Source: PKWO01 sp036384915
Lineage (GTDB): Bacteria > Pseudomonadota > Gammaproteobacteria > Burkholderiales > Burkholderiaceae_D
NCBI GenBank assembly: GCA_036384915.1
Contig: DASVLJ010000025.1
Span: forward strand, 219,709-283,708
Length of the DNA: 64,000 nt
Direction of reading: 5' to 3'
A program made the position numbers and the translations under genes. This document shows positions 16,303 through 25,155 of the stretch, piece after piece; position 1 is the stretch's first letter, and each line of letters opens with the position of its first letter. The notes below the pieces were generated by a model. That model saw only the letters and a list, made by a program, of their open reading frames with translations, was not told where the DNA came from and ran no database searches.

Positions 16303-16740
16303 ATGAAAACCTTGATCGCCGCTTCCGTAACCGCCTCCGTCTTCACACTCGCCAGCTTTGCCGCGGGCGCACAGCCGACGGGCGGCAACAATACCGTCAC
16401 CATCACCGACAGCCCGCGCAGCATCGTGCTGCCCGAATCTCCGCGTGCGATGAGCGAGCAGGAGTTCGGAGCATATGCCGGTTCGTATGAGCTGGCCAAT
16501 GGCGATTCGATCGTGCTGTTCACGCGAGCCGGGGTAAAGCTTGCGGCGCTGCACGGCGGCAAGGCGCACGCACTCGTCGCCAAGAACGGCAACACCTTCG
16601 TCGCCAGGGATCGGCAACTGCAAGTGACGATAGACAAGCGCGACGATGGCAAAGTCGGCGGCGAAGTGCTGATGGCCGCACCGGAGGAGAAGGTCGCCGG
16701 CGGCGAGCAGCAACGTGTGGTCAGTGTCGCGTTCCATTGA
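16303..16740 (+). CDS. Secreted protein, paralogue B of a tandem pair
   Basis: A 145-residue protein from the ATG at 16303 with GGAGAAAG upstream. The signal peptide is TLIAASVTASVFTLASFAAGA. The mature part follows paralogue A closely: NTVTITDSPRSIVLPESPRAM, YAGSYELANGDSIVLFTRAG, KLAALHGGKAHALVA, FVARDRQLQVTIDKRDDGKVGGEVLMAAP. The Gln-rich linker of paralogue A is missing. Function unknown; the domain is likely a small periplasmic beta-sheet module. Confidence 0.8.
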   Translation: MKTLIAASVTASVFTLASFAAGAQPTGGNNTVTITDSPRSIVLPESPRAMSEQEFGAYAGSYELANGDSIVLFTRAGVKLAALHGGKAHALVAKNGNTFVARDRQLQVTIDKRDDGKVGGEVLMAAPEEKVAGGEQQRVVSVAFH

Positions 16741-17155
16741 TCGCGGTACCCGGGTGTCGGCAGGCGGGGGAGTGCTGGTCGCTCCTTTCGTTTTTGAGCC
16801 TGGGATTCATCCTTCCGCTTCTATAAGTCGCGCCTGCGTAGCTAATGCCGTTCGGCTGTTGCGAAACGCTTGCCGGTCATTGTCTTGTAGATTGTTCCGG
16901 AAATAAGATCGCTGAGTTGTGCCCCCTTGTGCTTTCACTGAGCGGCGTCAGGCCTGTGCGGGATCCCTGCTTTATATGAGATACCTGCGTAGACGGTTTC
17001 CTATGACTTTTGGTAAGGCTTCGCTCTCTGTCTTATAAAATTTTAGTAGGTGAAAATTCTTTCGAATGCGAGGGCGGCGACTTATTGTTTCTCGTTGCAA
17101 CTAGATAGAGACTGCTATAATCCTCTCACGACAAATTCTATGAAGAGGAAAATTC
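16741..17155 (+). promoter_or_regulatory. Intergenic region and promoter of the AT-hook-like gene
   Basis: The 415 gene-free bases contain a GGAGTG...CGCTCC hairpin with T-rich tail near 16768-16795 (possible terminator of paralogue B) and, at 17116-17121, a perfect TATAAT with a weak TTGCAA (17095-17100, spacing 15) upstream of the next gene. GAAGAGGAAA at 17140-17149 is its ribosome binding site. Confidence 0.5.
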
Positions 17156-17647
17156 ATGTCGAATATCGATGCCGCAATGGCCGCGCTTGCGGCGGAACTC
17201 GCCCAAGCCAAGCAGGGCCTGGCCTACTACCAATCGCAAGTGTCGGCGCTTGAGACGGCCCTGTCTCAATTGGGCGCCCTCGGCCTGGGTGCGGCGGCCG
17301 CCAAGCCGGCAGGCGCGAAGCGCGGCCGCAAGCCAGGCAAGGTCAAGGTTGAGAAAGCGGTCAAGGGCAAGCCCGGACGTCCGGCCAAGGTCAAGAGCGG
17401 CCGCGCCGCCAAGGGACCGAATGAATTGCCTTTCACCGGCGGCGATTACTGGCCCAACCTGGTGACGAGCGAGCCGAAGTCGGCATCCGACATCCTCAAG
17501 GAATCCATCGCCGGCTTGAGCTTCCAGCCCAGCAAGGAACAGATCAAGAAACTGTCGCAGCGCATGACTTTCGTCTTGAACTCGCTGGTTAAAAGCGGTG
17601 GGATCAAGGACTCGGGTTCGGGCCGCGGTCGCCGTTTCTTCAAATAA
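17156..17647 (+). CDS. Basic AT-hook-like, possibly nucleoid-associated protein
   Basis: A 163-residue basic protein. Residues 1-42 form a coiled-coil-like helix (MAALAAELAQAKQGLAYYQSQVSALETALSQLG). Residues 50-88 contain two AT-hook-like motifs, KRGRKPGK and KGKPGRPAK, within a Lys/Arg/Pro/Gly-rich linker. Residues 88-163 form a folded domain (GGDYWPNLVTSEPKSASDILKES...KLSQRMTFVLNSLVKSG) ending GRGRRFFK, with a winged-helix look. Together this suggests minor-groove DNA binding and self-association, like an H-NS-type or histone-like protein, but it lacks the H-NS consensus. It is transcribed alone and has a strong terminator. Confidence 0.75.
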   Translation: MSNIDAAMAALAAELAQAKQGLAYYQSQVSALETALSQLGALGLGAAAAKPAGAKRGRKPGKVKVEKAVKGKPGRPAKVKSGRAAKGPNELPFTGGDYWPNLVTSEPKSASDILKESIAGLSFQPSKEQIKKLSQRMTFVLNSLVKSGGIKDSGSGRGRRFFK

Positions 17648-17676
17648 GCGCGCCGCCCAGGGCGGTGCAGCCAAAA

Positions 17677-17706
17677 AAGCGCAGCCTTTCGGTTGCGCTT
17701 TTTTTT
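17677..17706 (+). terminator. Rho-independent terminator after the AT-hook-like gene
   Basis: AGCGCAGCC-TTTC-GGTTGCGCT hairpin, preceded by an A-run and followed by seven or more T, so it may work in both directions. Confidence 0.92.
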
Positions 17707-17833
17707 ATGCCTCTCTGCATGGATGGGCAGGCAGAGGGGTAAGTGTCTTCATGAAACGATGTTGCCATGATGGCATGGTAAATGTATGGGCAAAAAAGTT
17801 GTAAATCGAGGTTGACATTGTGGAGTATGCTGT

Positions 17834-17870
17834 ATATCTTACGATATGTTTTTAGATGTATCTTAAGATA
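17834..17870 (+). promoter_or_regulatory. Two PadR-type operator palindromes
   Basis: ATATC-TTAC-GATAT at 17834-17847 and the perfect palindrome TATCTTAAGATA at 17859-17870 lie centred 24 bases apart, just before the PadR gene and overlapping its likely promoter. Spacing of a little over two helical turns fits binding of two dimers on one DNA face. Autoregulation is inferred. Confidence 0.7.
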
Positions 17871-17890
17871 TATATTGCAAAGGAACGATC

Positions 17891-18691
17891 ATGCCCCGAC
17901 ACCATGGACACCGGCACGGCCCCCGCCACGAAGACGGCTTCGAAGGCGGCCACTTCGATTTTTACGGCTCGCACGAGCAATGGCATGGGCATCAACACGC
18001 CCAGGCTTTCGGCCACGACAGCTATCCGGGCGGCATGTGGAACGCCGGTTGGCATTTCCTGGAGCGTCTCTATGAGCGCATGCCGTGGCTGGCCCAAGTC
18101 CATGCCATGGGTATGGGACATCGCGGTCACCGCGACGGCGGGCGTCGCGGGTGGGACGGCATGGGCGGAGATGGGGACGGCGAAGAGTTCAGGCGAGGCC
18201 GCAAGCTCAGTTCGATGGACTTGCAGTTGCTGTTGCTGGCCATGCTGGCAGACAAGCCTGCGCACGGCTATGAATTGATCAAGGCAATCGAGTCGCTGTC
18301 GAAAGGTTTTTACGCACCGAGCCCGGGCATGGTTTATCCCGCGCTGACCTATCTCGAAGAACTGGGCCATCTGCTGGTCGCCCAGGAAGGGAACCGCAAG
18401 AGTTATTCGCTCTCACACACCGGGCGCGAACATCTGGCGCAGAACAAGGAAAGGGTGGAAGCCATGCTGTCCCGTCTGGCCCATATCGGTGCCAAGATGG
18501 AATCGGTGCGGCGCGCCTATTCCGGCGAAGCCGGCACCGACTTCGGCGAGGGCGGCTGGCTACCCGAGCTGATCGATGCCAAGCGCAAACTCAAACACGC
18601 ACTGTTCGAGCATGACGACATGTCGCCGGCGGAACAGAAGCGTATCGCCCAAATCCTGTTGCAGGCGGCCAAGTCCATCAAGGACGACTGA
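17891..18691 (+). CDS. PadR-family regulator with His-rich N-terminal extension (YqjI-like)
   Basis: A 266-residue protein. The first 105 residues are rich in His, Gly and acidic residues (for example PRHHGHRHGPRHEDG and HEQWHGHQHAQAFGHD), a likely metal-binding tail. Residues 108-200 are a PadR winged helix: LSSMDLQLLLLAMLADKPAHGYELIKAI, SPGMVYPALTYLEELGHLLVA, RKSYSLSHTGREHL. The C-terminal helix dimerises. E. coli YqjI has the same plan and senses nickel, so metal control is likely here but is inferred. Two palindromes stand before the gene, and an MFS transporter follows 30 bases downstream. Confidence 0.88.
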   Translation: MPRHHGHRHGPRHEDGFEGGHFDFYGSHEQWHGHQHAQAFGHDSYPGGMWNAGWHFLERLYERMPWLAQVHAMGMGHRGHRDGGRRGWDGMGGDGDGEEFRRGRKLSSMDLQLLLLAMLADKPAHGYELIKAIESLSKGFYAPSPGMVYPALTYLEELGHLLVAQEGNRKSYSLSHTGREHLAQNKERVEAMLSRLAHIGAKMESVRRAYSGEAGTDFGEGGWLPELIDAKRKLKHALFEHDDMSPAEQKRIAQILLQAAKSIKDD

Positions 18692-18721
18692 CATGCCCCT
18701 GCAACACAACAAGGAGAACTC

Positions 18722-19957
18722 ATGTACGAATTAAGTTCCGCTCACGAACGCGGGCTGCTGCGGCTGCTGGCGCTCACACAATTCACCGCCATCATGGATT
18801 TCATGGTGATGATGCCGCTCGGCCCGCAAATCATGCATGCCTTCGGTATCGGCCCGGCGCATTTCGCCATGGCCGTTTCGGCCTATGCGCTATGCTCGGG
18901 CCTGTCGAGCTTTTTTGCCGCGACCTATATCGACCGCTTCGACCGCCGCCGCCTGATGCTGGCGGTGTATGCGCTGTTCGCGCTGTCCAACCTGGGATGC
19001 GCGCTCGCGCCGACGTTTCCGCTTTTGATGCTGGCTCGCGCTTTCGCCGGCTTGACCGGCGGCGTGCTCGGTTCCATCGTCATGGCCATCGTGTCGGACG
19101 TAATTCCGCCGCAGCGCCGCGGCCAAGCCACGGGCGTCATCATGACGGCGTTTTCGCTGGCGGCCGTGGCCGGTGTGCCGGCCGGCGTCTGGCTCGGCGC
19201 GCAATTCGGCTGGTATGCGCCGTTCTTCCTGCTGGTTGCGTTCTCGGTGGCGATCTGGATCGCCGGCGCCAGGCTGGTGCCGGCTTTGAATGCCCACCTG
19301 GGCGAAGGCGGCCACGCCATGCGCGATGTGCTGCCCCAGTTGATCGCGATGCTGGCCAAGCCGGCGCACCTGCGCGCCTATGCATTGACCTTCATCGTGA
19401 TGTTTTCGCACATGCTGGTGATCCCGTTCATTTCGGTGGTCCTGGTCGGCAATTACGGTGTCGAGGTCGGTCACGTAGCCTGGATCTACGTGGCCGGCGG
19501 CGCGGCGACCTTCTTCACATCGCGACCGGTGGGCAAGCTGGCCGACCGTTACGGCAAGCACCTGGTTTTCCGCCTGTGCGCTCTGCTGTCCATCGTGGCC
19601 GTCCTGTTCCTGACTCATATGCCGCCATTGCCTTTCCCCGCCATCGTCGCCTTTTTCGCGGTGTTCATGGTCGTGATGTCCTCGCGTATGATTCCGATGC
19701 AAGCCTTGCTGACGACAATTCCCGAGCCGTCCAGGCGCGGCGCCTTCCTCTCGATCAATGGCGCAATCCAGTCGCTCGGCGTCGGGGTGGGATCCTGGGT
19801 TGGCGGCTTGATGCTGAGTTCCGCTGCCGACGGTCGCGTGCTCGGCTACGGCTCCAACGGCGTGGTCGCCACGATCGGCGCCCTGGTCGCCATCGTCTGG
19901 ATCGGCGTGGTGCGCGCCCCCGTGCAAGAGCCTGTCGCCTTGACTTCCGCCGCCTGA
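18722..19957 (+). CDS. MFS transporter
   Basis: A 411-residue membrane protein with about 12 transmembrane helices. The inter-helix 2-3 motif is AATYIDRFDRRRLMLAVYALFALSN, and helix 5 has the PAGVWLGAQFGWYAPFFLL antiporter-like segment. A second cytoplasmic loop has GKLADRYGKHLVFRLCAL. It belongs to the drug:H+ antiporter type (12 TM). It is co-directional with the PadR gene 30 bases upstream, with AAGGAGAA as ribosome binding site, so it is probably part of the PadR regulon. The substrate cannot be read from the sequence. Confidence 0.9.
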   Translation: MYELSSAHERGLLRLLALTQFTAIMDFMVMMPLGPQIMHAFGIGPAHFAMAVSAYALCSGLSSFFAATYIDRFDRRRLMLAVYALFALSNLGCALAPTFPLLMLARAFAGLTGGVLGSIVMAIVSDVIPPQRRGQATGVIMTAFSLAAVAGVPAGVWLGAQFGWYAPFFLLVAFSVAIWIAGARLVPALNAHLGEGGHAMRDVLPQLIAMLAKPAHLRAYALTFIVMFSHMLVIPFISVVLVGNYGVEVGHVAWIYVAGGAATFFTSRPVGKLADRYGKHLVFRLCALLSIVAVLFLTHMPPLPFPAIVAFFAVFMVVMSSRMIPMQALLTTIPEPSRRGAFLSINGAIQSLGVGVGSWVGGLMLSSAADGRVLGYGSNGVVATIGALVAIVWIGVVRAPVQEPVALTSAA

Positions 19958-20021
19958 CACGAGTCGCGCTGCTCCTTGCGCCCGTCGCGCCGGGATATGG
20001 CATGATGGGCGTTTTTTCGAG

Positions 20022-20756
20022 GTGCGCGTGCTTGTCCTGGGCAAAATCCTGTTCGGCCCCATTCTCTTGTTCCAAGGCAAACGAGTAAGGCGCACAACCC
20101 CGCGTCTGCCCGAAGCTGCGGGGGGGCGTGCGGGGATGGAAGGGGTGAATTTCGGCGGCGTGGCGCTGCGCCTGCTCGTGCTGGGCGATTCTTCTGCAGC
20201 CGGCGTCGGCGTGGAGCGCCAGGAACAGGCGCTTGCGCAACCCTTGGCGCACGAACTGGCCGAACGTTTGGCGCGGCCCGTCGCCTGGCAACTGATCGCC
20301 AAAAGCGGAATAGACACTTCGGAAACGCTGGCCTTGCTTGAGGCCGGGGCCGTGCAGCCGGCTGACGTCTTGGTGACAGCCTTGGGCGTCAACGACGTGA
20401 CGGGTCAGCGCTCGCGTGAGCGCTTTATCGGCGACTATCGTCAAATGCTCGATGCCGTGCGCGTTCGCGCCGGCATTACCCTGCTCGTCGCCAATGGTTT
20501 GCCGCCCATGCACCTGTTGCCGGCCTTGCCCCAGCCCTTGCGCTGGTATCTCGGTCAATGCGCATTCCGGCTTGATGCCGCCTTGCAGCGCTGGATTGCC
20601 GGGATGCCCGATGCGCGCTATCTGTCCCTGCACTGGGGCGAAGGCGGCGACGTGGCGCGCGATGGTTTCCATCCCGGCCCGCTGCAATACCGGCGTTGGG
20701 CGGAGAGGCTGGCGGCAACGATCGTCGATGCCTTGCCGGTGCCGAAACCGGTATAG
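20022..20756 (+). CDS. SGNH/GDSL-family hydrolase
   Basis: A 244-residue protein from a GTG start. It carries block I LLVLGDSSAAGVG with the nucleophile Ser57, block III ALGVNDV, and block V DGFHPGPLQY with catalytic Asp214 and His217. The oxyanion Gly is in AKSGIDTSETLALLE. These are the marks of an intracellular SGNH esterase/lipase; the natural substrate is unknown. No signal peptide is convincing, although the N-terminus (VLVLGKILFGPILLFQG) is hydrophobic and could anchor it. Confidence 0.86.
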   Translation: MRVLVLGKILFGPILLFQGKRVRRTTPRLPEAAGGRAGMEGVNFGGVALRLLVLGDSSAAGVGVERQEQALAQPLAHELAERLARPVAWQLIAKSGIDTSETLALLEAGAVQPADVLVTALGVNDVTGQRSRERFIGDYRQMLDAVRVRAGITLLVANGLPPMHLLPALPQPLRWYLGQCAFRLDAALQRWIAGMPDARYLSLHWGEGGDVARDGFHPGPLQYRRWAERLAATIVDALPVPKPV

Positions 20757-20798
20757 TAGGCGGCGAACCATCCCATAACGATACGGAGGAACAACGCA

Positions 20799-22955
20799 AT
20801 GAGACTGCAGATGATGGCCGCGCTCGGCCTGCTTGTACTTGCTGGAACGGTAAGCGCCGCCGACAAAGGCGCCCCTTCGACCAAGGTCCAGGCCGTCACC
20901 GATACTTACGGCGACGTGCGCGTCGAGGACCCGTATCGCTGGCTCGAAAATGGCGCCGATCCCGCGGTGCATGCCTGGAGCCTAGCGCAAGACAAACGCA
21001 CGCGCGGCTATTTCGACAAGCTGCCCTATCGCAAGCCCATGTTCGAGCGGCTGATGAAGCAGATCGCCGCCACTTCGAGTTCATTCTATGGCCTGCAAGC
21101 CGTGGGCGGCCAGGTGTTCGCCTACTATAACCAGCCGCCCAAGCAGCAGCCCATGATCGCTGTGCTCGACGATACTGCCGATCCGTCCAAGGCGCGCGTG
21201 GTGCTGGACCCCAACGCCTTGAATCCCAAGGGGACCACCGCGGTCGACTGGTTCGTGCCTTCGCCGCAAGGCAAGCTGGTCGCCGTCTCGATGTCCGACA
21301 ACGGCAGCGAGGACGGTTCGCTCCACGTGATCGACAGTGCCAGCGGCAAGGACGTCGACAAGGTGATTCCGCGCGTGCAGTTTCCCACCGGCGGCGGCAG
21401 CGTCGCCTGGCGCGCCGACGGTAGCGGTTTCTGGTACACCCGCTACCCCGGACCGGAAGAAGGGGCGGAGCGCCAGCATTTCTACCAGCAGATCTATTTC
21501 CACAAGCTCGGCGACGACCCGGCCAAGGATAGCTATGTCGCCGGCAAGGATTTTCCTAAGGTGGCCGAGATTGCGCTCGATGCCAGGCAGAATCCCGATT
21601 TCGTCGTGGCTGCGGTGGCCAACGGCGACGGGGGCGAGTTCGCCCATTACGTACTGGGCCCGGACGGCAGCGTGAAACAGGTGACGCATTTTGCAGATCA
21701 GATCGTGGCCGCCGCCATCGGCGCGGACGGGGCCATGTACCTGATCTCGCACAAGGATGCGCCGCGCGGCAAGCTCTTGAAGCTCGCCGCCGGCGATTAC
21801 GACCTGGCCCATGCCAGGGAAATCGTCGCGCAATCCGATGCCGTGATGCAGATCGGTGGCGAATTCGGCGGCTCGCCCGTGACGATCACAAAGAACGCGA
21901 TCTACCTGCGCGAACTGGTCGGCGGCCCGTCGCGCGTGGCGATCTACGACCATGACGGCAAGCCGCACGGCACGCTGCCCTTGCCCGATGTGGCGGCGGT
22001 CGACGAAGTGGAGCCTTTGTCCGACGGCAGCCTGCTGTATTCGGTTCGGACCTATCTCGCGCCGCCGTTTTTTTCACGCTTTGTCGAGGATGGCGCCAAG
22101 GTCGAACCGACCGGGCTGGTGCAGACCAGTCCGGTGCAATTTGATGATGTCGAAGTGGTGCGCGAGTTCGCGACCTCCAAGGACGGCACCAAGGTGCCGC
22201 TCAACATCGTGCGCAAGAAGGGCATCAAGCTCGACGGCGCCAACCCGACATTGCTCTATGGCTATGGCGGTTACTCGGTCAACCAGACGCCGCACTTCCT
22301 TGGCGCGGCCACGCGGCTATGGCTCGATGCCGGTGGCGTCTATGTGATCGCCAACCTGCGCGGCGGAGGCGAGTTCGGGGAAGAGTGGCACGCACAGGGC
22401 GCGCTGACGCACAAGCAAAATGTGTTCGACGATTTCGCCGCGGCGGCGCAATACCTGATCGACCAGAAATACACCAGTACGCCGCATCTGGCCATCATGG
22501 GCGGCAGCAACGGCGGCTTGCTCATGGGCGCGGCCTTTACCCAGCATCCCGGGATGTTCCGCGCCGTGGTGTCCATGGTCGGCATCTACGACATGCTGCG
22601 GGTCGAACTCGACCCCAACGGCTTGTTCAACACCACCGAATTTGGCACGGTGAAGAACCCGGAACAGTTCCGCGCATTGATGTCTTACTCGCCCTACCAT
22701 CACGTGACCAAGGGCACGAAGTACCCAGCCATCTTCATGGCCACGGGCGAGACCGACGGCCGCGTCAATCCCATGCATTCGCGCAAGATGATTGCGCGGC
22801 TACAGGCGGCCACCGCGTCCGGCCACCCGGTCCTGCTGAGCATCAATTCCCACGCGGGCCACGGCATCGGCAGCTCGCTTGAAATCAAGGTCAACCAGAC
22901 GGCCGACATCTACAGTTTCCTGTTCGACCAACTGGGTATGAAGTATCCCAAATAA
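20799..22955 (+). CDS. Prolyl oligopeptidase family serine peptidase (S9A), exported
   Basis: A 718-residue protein with a Sec signal (LQMMAALGLLVLAGTVSA). A beta-propeller domain spans about residues 90-430 and starts after the characteristic DPYRWLENGADPAVHAW. The alpha/beta-hydrolase domain holds the catalytic Ser570 in GGSNGGLL, Asp653 in TGETDGRVNPMHSRK, and His688 in SHAGHGIG. It cleaves peptides after proline and, with the signal peptide, acts in the periplasm. Length is typical of bacterial POPs. The ACGGAGGAAC site upstream supports this start. Confidence 0.95.
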   Translation: MRLQMMAALGLLVLAGTVSAADKGAPSTKVQAVTDTYGDVRVEDPYRWLENGADPAVHAWSLAQDKRTRGYFDKLPYRKPMFERLMKQIAATSSSFYGLQAVGGQVFAYYNQPPKQQPMIAVLDDTADPSKARVVLDPNALNPKGTTAVDWFVPSPQGKLVAVSMSDNGSEDGSLHVIDSASGKDVDKVIPRVQFPTGGGSVAWRADGSGFWYTRYPGPEEGAERQHFYQQIYFHKLGDDPAKDSYVAGKDFPKVAEIALDARQNPDFVVAAVANGDGGEFAHYVLGPDGSVKQVTHFADQIVAAAIGADGAMYLISHKDAPRGKLLKLAAGDYDLAHAREIVAQSDAVMQIGGEFGGSPVTITKNAIYLRELVGGPSRVAIYDHDGKPHGTLPLPDVAAVDEVEPLSDGSLLYSVRTYLAPPFFSRFVEDGAKVEPTGLVQTSPVQFDDVEVVREFATSKDGTKVPLNIVRKKGIKLDGANPTLLYGYGGYSVNQTPHFLGAATRLWLDAGGVYVIANLRGGGEFGEEWHAQGALTHKQNVFDDFAAAAQYLIDQKYTSTPHLAIMGGSNGGLLMGAAFTQHPGMFRAVVSMVGIYDMLRVELDPNGLFNTTEFGTVKNPEQFRALMSYSPYHHVTKGTKYPAIFMATGETDGRVNPMHSRKMIARLQAATASGHPVLLSINSHAGHGIGSSLEIKVNQTADIYSFLFDQLGMKYPK

Positions 22956-23052
22956 TCAGGTTGCCGCAAGCGGCTTGGCATGACGGCAACACTGCGCTAC
23001 CATCTCTGAAAACCGCCGCTGCAGTCGGCGCAATCTTAGGGGGTGTTCATTC

Positions 23053-24354
23053 ATGCATGTCGTCGTCATCATCGCATTGCTTGCGGCTTTGGTATTCCTG
23101 CTCAAGCTCGCTTTTACGCCTTCCACACCACGTCCTGCCCAGGAAGGCCCGGAAACGGCACCTTGGGACGGCAAGGGGGCGGTCGATGCCGGTGTCGACG
23201 TCGCCTTTCTCTCCAATGGCAACCTGTTTTACAAGACCGTCAGCGGCAGCATCGAGCAGTTGCACAGCCCCTATGTCCAGGAAATGGCCGACCGCGTCGA
23301 AAAGAGCCGCGAGCGCAATGCCTGGAAGGAGGGCACCAGCTTCAATATTTCCGCGTCCGGCGGCATGCGCCGCTTCGCGCCCGGCGAGAACCGCATCATG
23401 GCGACCGGTGCGCAATTCGGCGGCGGCTATCTGTATTACTTTCTCAAGGACGCCGGCATGGGCGGCCTGTTCTGTTACGACTTCGCCAGCAAGACCGAGA
23501 AGCGCCTGCTGCACCGGCAAAATCTCAATCTGAGCGACCTGCATTTCGATCCGAGGAGCGACCGCATCCTCGGTGCATCCGAAGTCAAAGGGGACCAGTC
23601 TCACATCGTCATGATGGACCGCGAAGGCAGCCAGTTGCGCGAATTGACCGGCGGCGACACCTGCGATACCGCACCGGTATGGTCTTCCATCGAAGGGCGC
23701 GAAGTCCTGTACCAATCGACCGGTCTGGCACGTAATGAGCAAGGCATCGTCATGGCACGAAGCCATTCGACGATACAGCAATTGAGCATGGGTAGCGGCA
23801 CGATCACACCCGTGCTGGAAGACCCGCGCTTCGATTTTCTGCAGCCGCGCGTCTCGTCGGCGGGCGATTTGTACTTCATCCGCCGCCCTTATGAATTGCC
23901 GAAGTACGCCGCCAGAAGCATGCTCGCCGATACCCTGCTGTTTCCGTTCCGCCTGCTGCGCGCCGTGTTTCATTACCTGAACTTCTTCTCAATGATGTAC
24001 TCGCGCAAGCCCTTGACCAGCGCTTCGGGCCCTGCCATGCAGGCCGATATCAAGGAAATCATCCTGAAAGGCAAGCGCGTCGATGCGGAAAAAGCCTTGC
24101 GTGAGGGCGCCATCGAAGGCGTGCCTTCGCTCGTGCCGCGCAGCTGGCAATTGATGCGCAAGACACGCGACGGGCGGGAAGAGACGCTGGCGACCAATGT
24201 GCTGTCCTATTCCCTGATCGATGGCGGTATACTCTATTCCAACGGTCGAGCTGTGTTCCTGCAAAAAGAGGGAGGCAAGCCGCAACTGGTGTTGAAGAGC
24301 GAGCTTGTCGATGAAGTGGTGGCAGGAATCTCCGGAGAAAGAATCGCCGATTGA
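23053..24354 (+). CDS. Membrane-anchored TolB/WD40-like beta-propeller protein
   Basis: A 433-residue protein beginning with one transmembrane anchor (VVVIIALLAALVFLLKLAF). The rest has repeated strand-turn elements of TolB/WD40-like propellers: VDVAFLSNGNLFYKTVSGSIEQL, RFAPGENRIMATGAQFGGG, FDPRSDRILGASEVKGDQSHIVMMD, APVWSSIEGREVLYQS and RVSSAGDLYFIRR. A second hydrophobic patch (ADTLLFPFRLLRAVFHYLNFFSMMY, around residue 295-320) may be amphipathic. No enzymatic motif is seen. It lies 97 bases after the prolyl oligopeptidase and 134 bases before another small membrane protein. Function unknown. Confidence 0.8.
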   Translation: MHVVVIIALLAALVFLLKLAFTPSTPRPAQEGPETAPWDGKGAVDAGVDVAFLSNGNLFYKTVSGSIEQLHSPYVQEMADRVEKSRERNAWKEGTSFNISASGGMRRFAPGENRIMATGAQFGGGYLYYFLKDAGMGGLFCYDFASKTEKRLLHRQNLNLSDLHFDPRSDRILGASEVKGDQSHIVMMDREGSQLRELTGGDTCDTAPVWSSIEGREVLYQSTGLARNEQGIVMARSHSTIQQLSMGSGTITPVLEDPRFDFLQPRVSSAGDLYFIRRPYELPKYAARSMLADTLLFPFRLLRAVFHYLNFFSMMYSRKPLTSASGPAMQADIKEIILKGKRVDAEKALREGAIEGVPSLVPRSWQLMRKTRDGREETLATNVLSYSLIDGGILYSNGRAVFLQKEGGKPQLVLKSELVDEVVAGISGERIAD

Positions 24355-24488
24355 CGATGAATCGGGGGCGATGTTCCAGCATGCACATCCGTCGATACCT
24401 TGGCCGGGATTTGGGTTAGCCGGAAGCGGGAAAAAAAGGCCGTCATTCGATAGTGAGCCGTTTTTCGAGGAATGCGTAGAGTGGTGTT

Positions 24489-24980
24489 ATGATGCAAGAC
24501 AATCAACCAGCGGGAATGCAGCCGGCCGGTGCAGCGGCCGACGAAGTGCCCGATTTCAGACTTGGCAGCCGCTACCGCTGGATCGGCGCCGCCGTCGTGG
24601 TGCTGGTCGGCATGAGCTGCCTGGCCTATTACATCCATTACACCACCTCGCGCTACGACTTGCCCAAGCTGAAGCCCTACGCGGGAGCGCAAGAAGATTT
24701 GTTCACCCAGATGAAATGCCTGGTGGCTTATACCGAAACCGGTAAGCCGACACCGGGCGTGGCTTGCCGTTTCCTCAAGAATTACGACAGCTTCTGGTTG
24801 TCGCCGCGCTCGCTCGACCAATGCCTGACGTACAGCACCGATACGGCAGTCAAGGCCTTCGATTCGCCCAAGCGCGTCGAGTTCGACTTCATGTGCGAAG
24901 GCAACGACATGCGCGCCGTGTTTCCATACCAGAATGGGGAATACCGATTGCAGGAAATCGGGATGACTTTCAAGCAATAG
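24489..24980 (+). CDS. Hypothetical membrane protein
   Basis: A 163-residue protein with a soluble N-terminal 30 residues, one transmembrane helix (WIGAAVVVLVGMSCLAYYIHY, about 31-51) and a C-terminal domain of about 110 residues with four Cys (MKCLVAYTE, GVACRFL, DQCLTYS, FMCEGND) that could form disulfides in the periplasm. I do not recognise the family. It may be co-transcribed with the propeller protein upstream. Confidence 0.7.
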   Translation: MMQDNQPAGMQPAGAAADEVPDFRLGSRYRWIGAAVVVLVGMSCLAYYIHYTTSRYDLPKLKPYAGAQEDLFTQMKCLVAYTETGKPTPGVACRFLKNYDSFWLSPRSLDQCLTYSTDTAVKAFDSPKRVEFDFMCEGNDMRAVFPYQNGEYRLQEIGMTFKQ

Positions 24981-25155
24981 GCTTGCGAGACATGCCGATC
25001 TTGTGCATCGGCACCTGATCGCCATAGGGACCTCCGGCGACGAAAGCCTTGCATCTGTTATCGCATGAAGCCGAGGCGTGGCGATGCGGCTGCAGACAGT
25101 TTCTGCGCCGTCCGCAGTTTCTCGCTATCATGAACGAGATTCAGCAAAGCCCATC

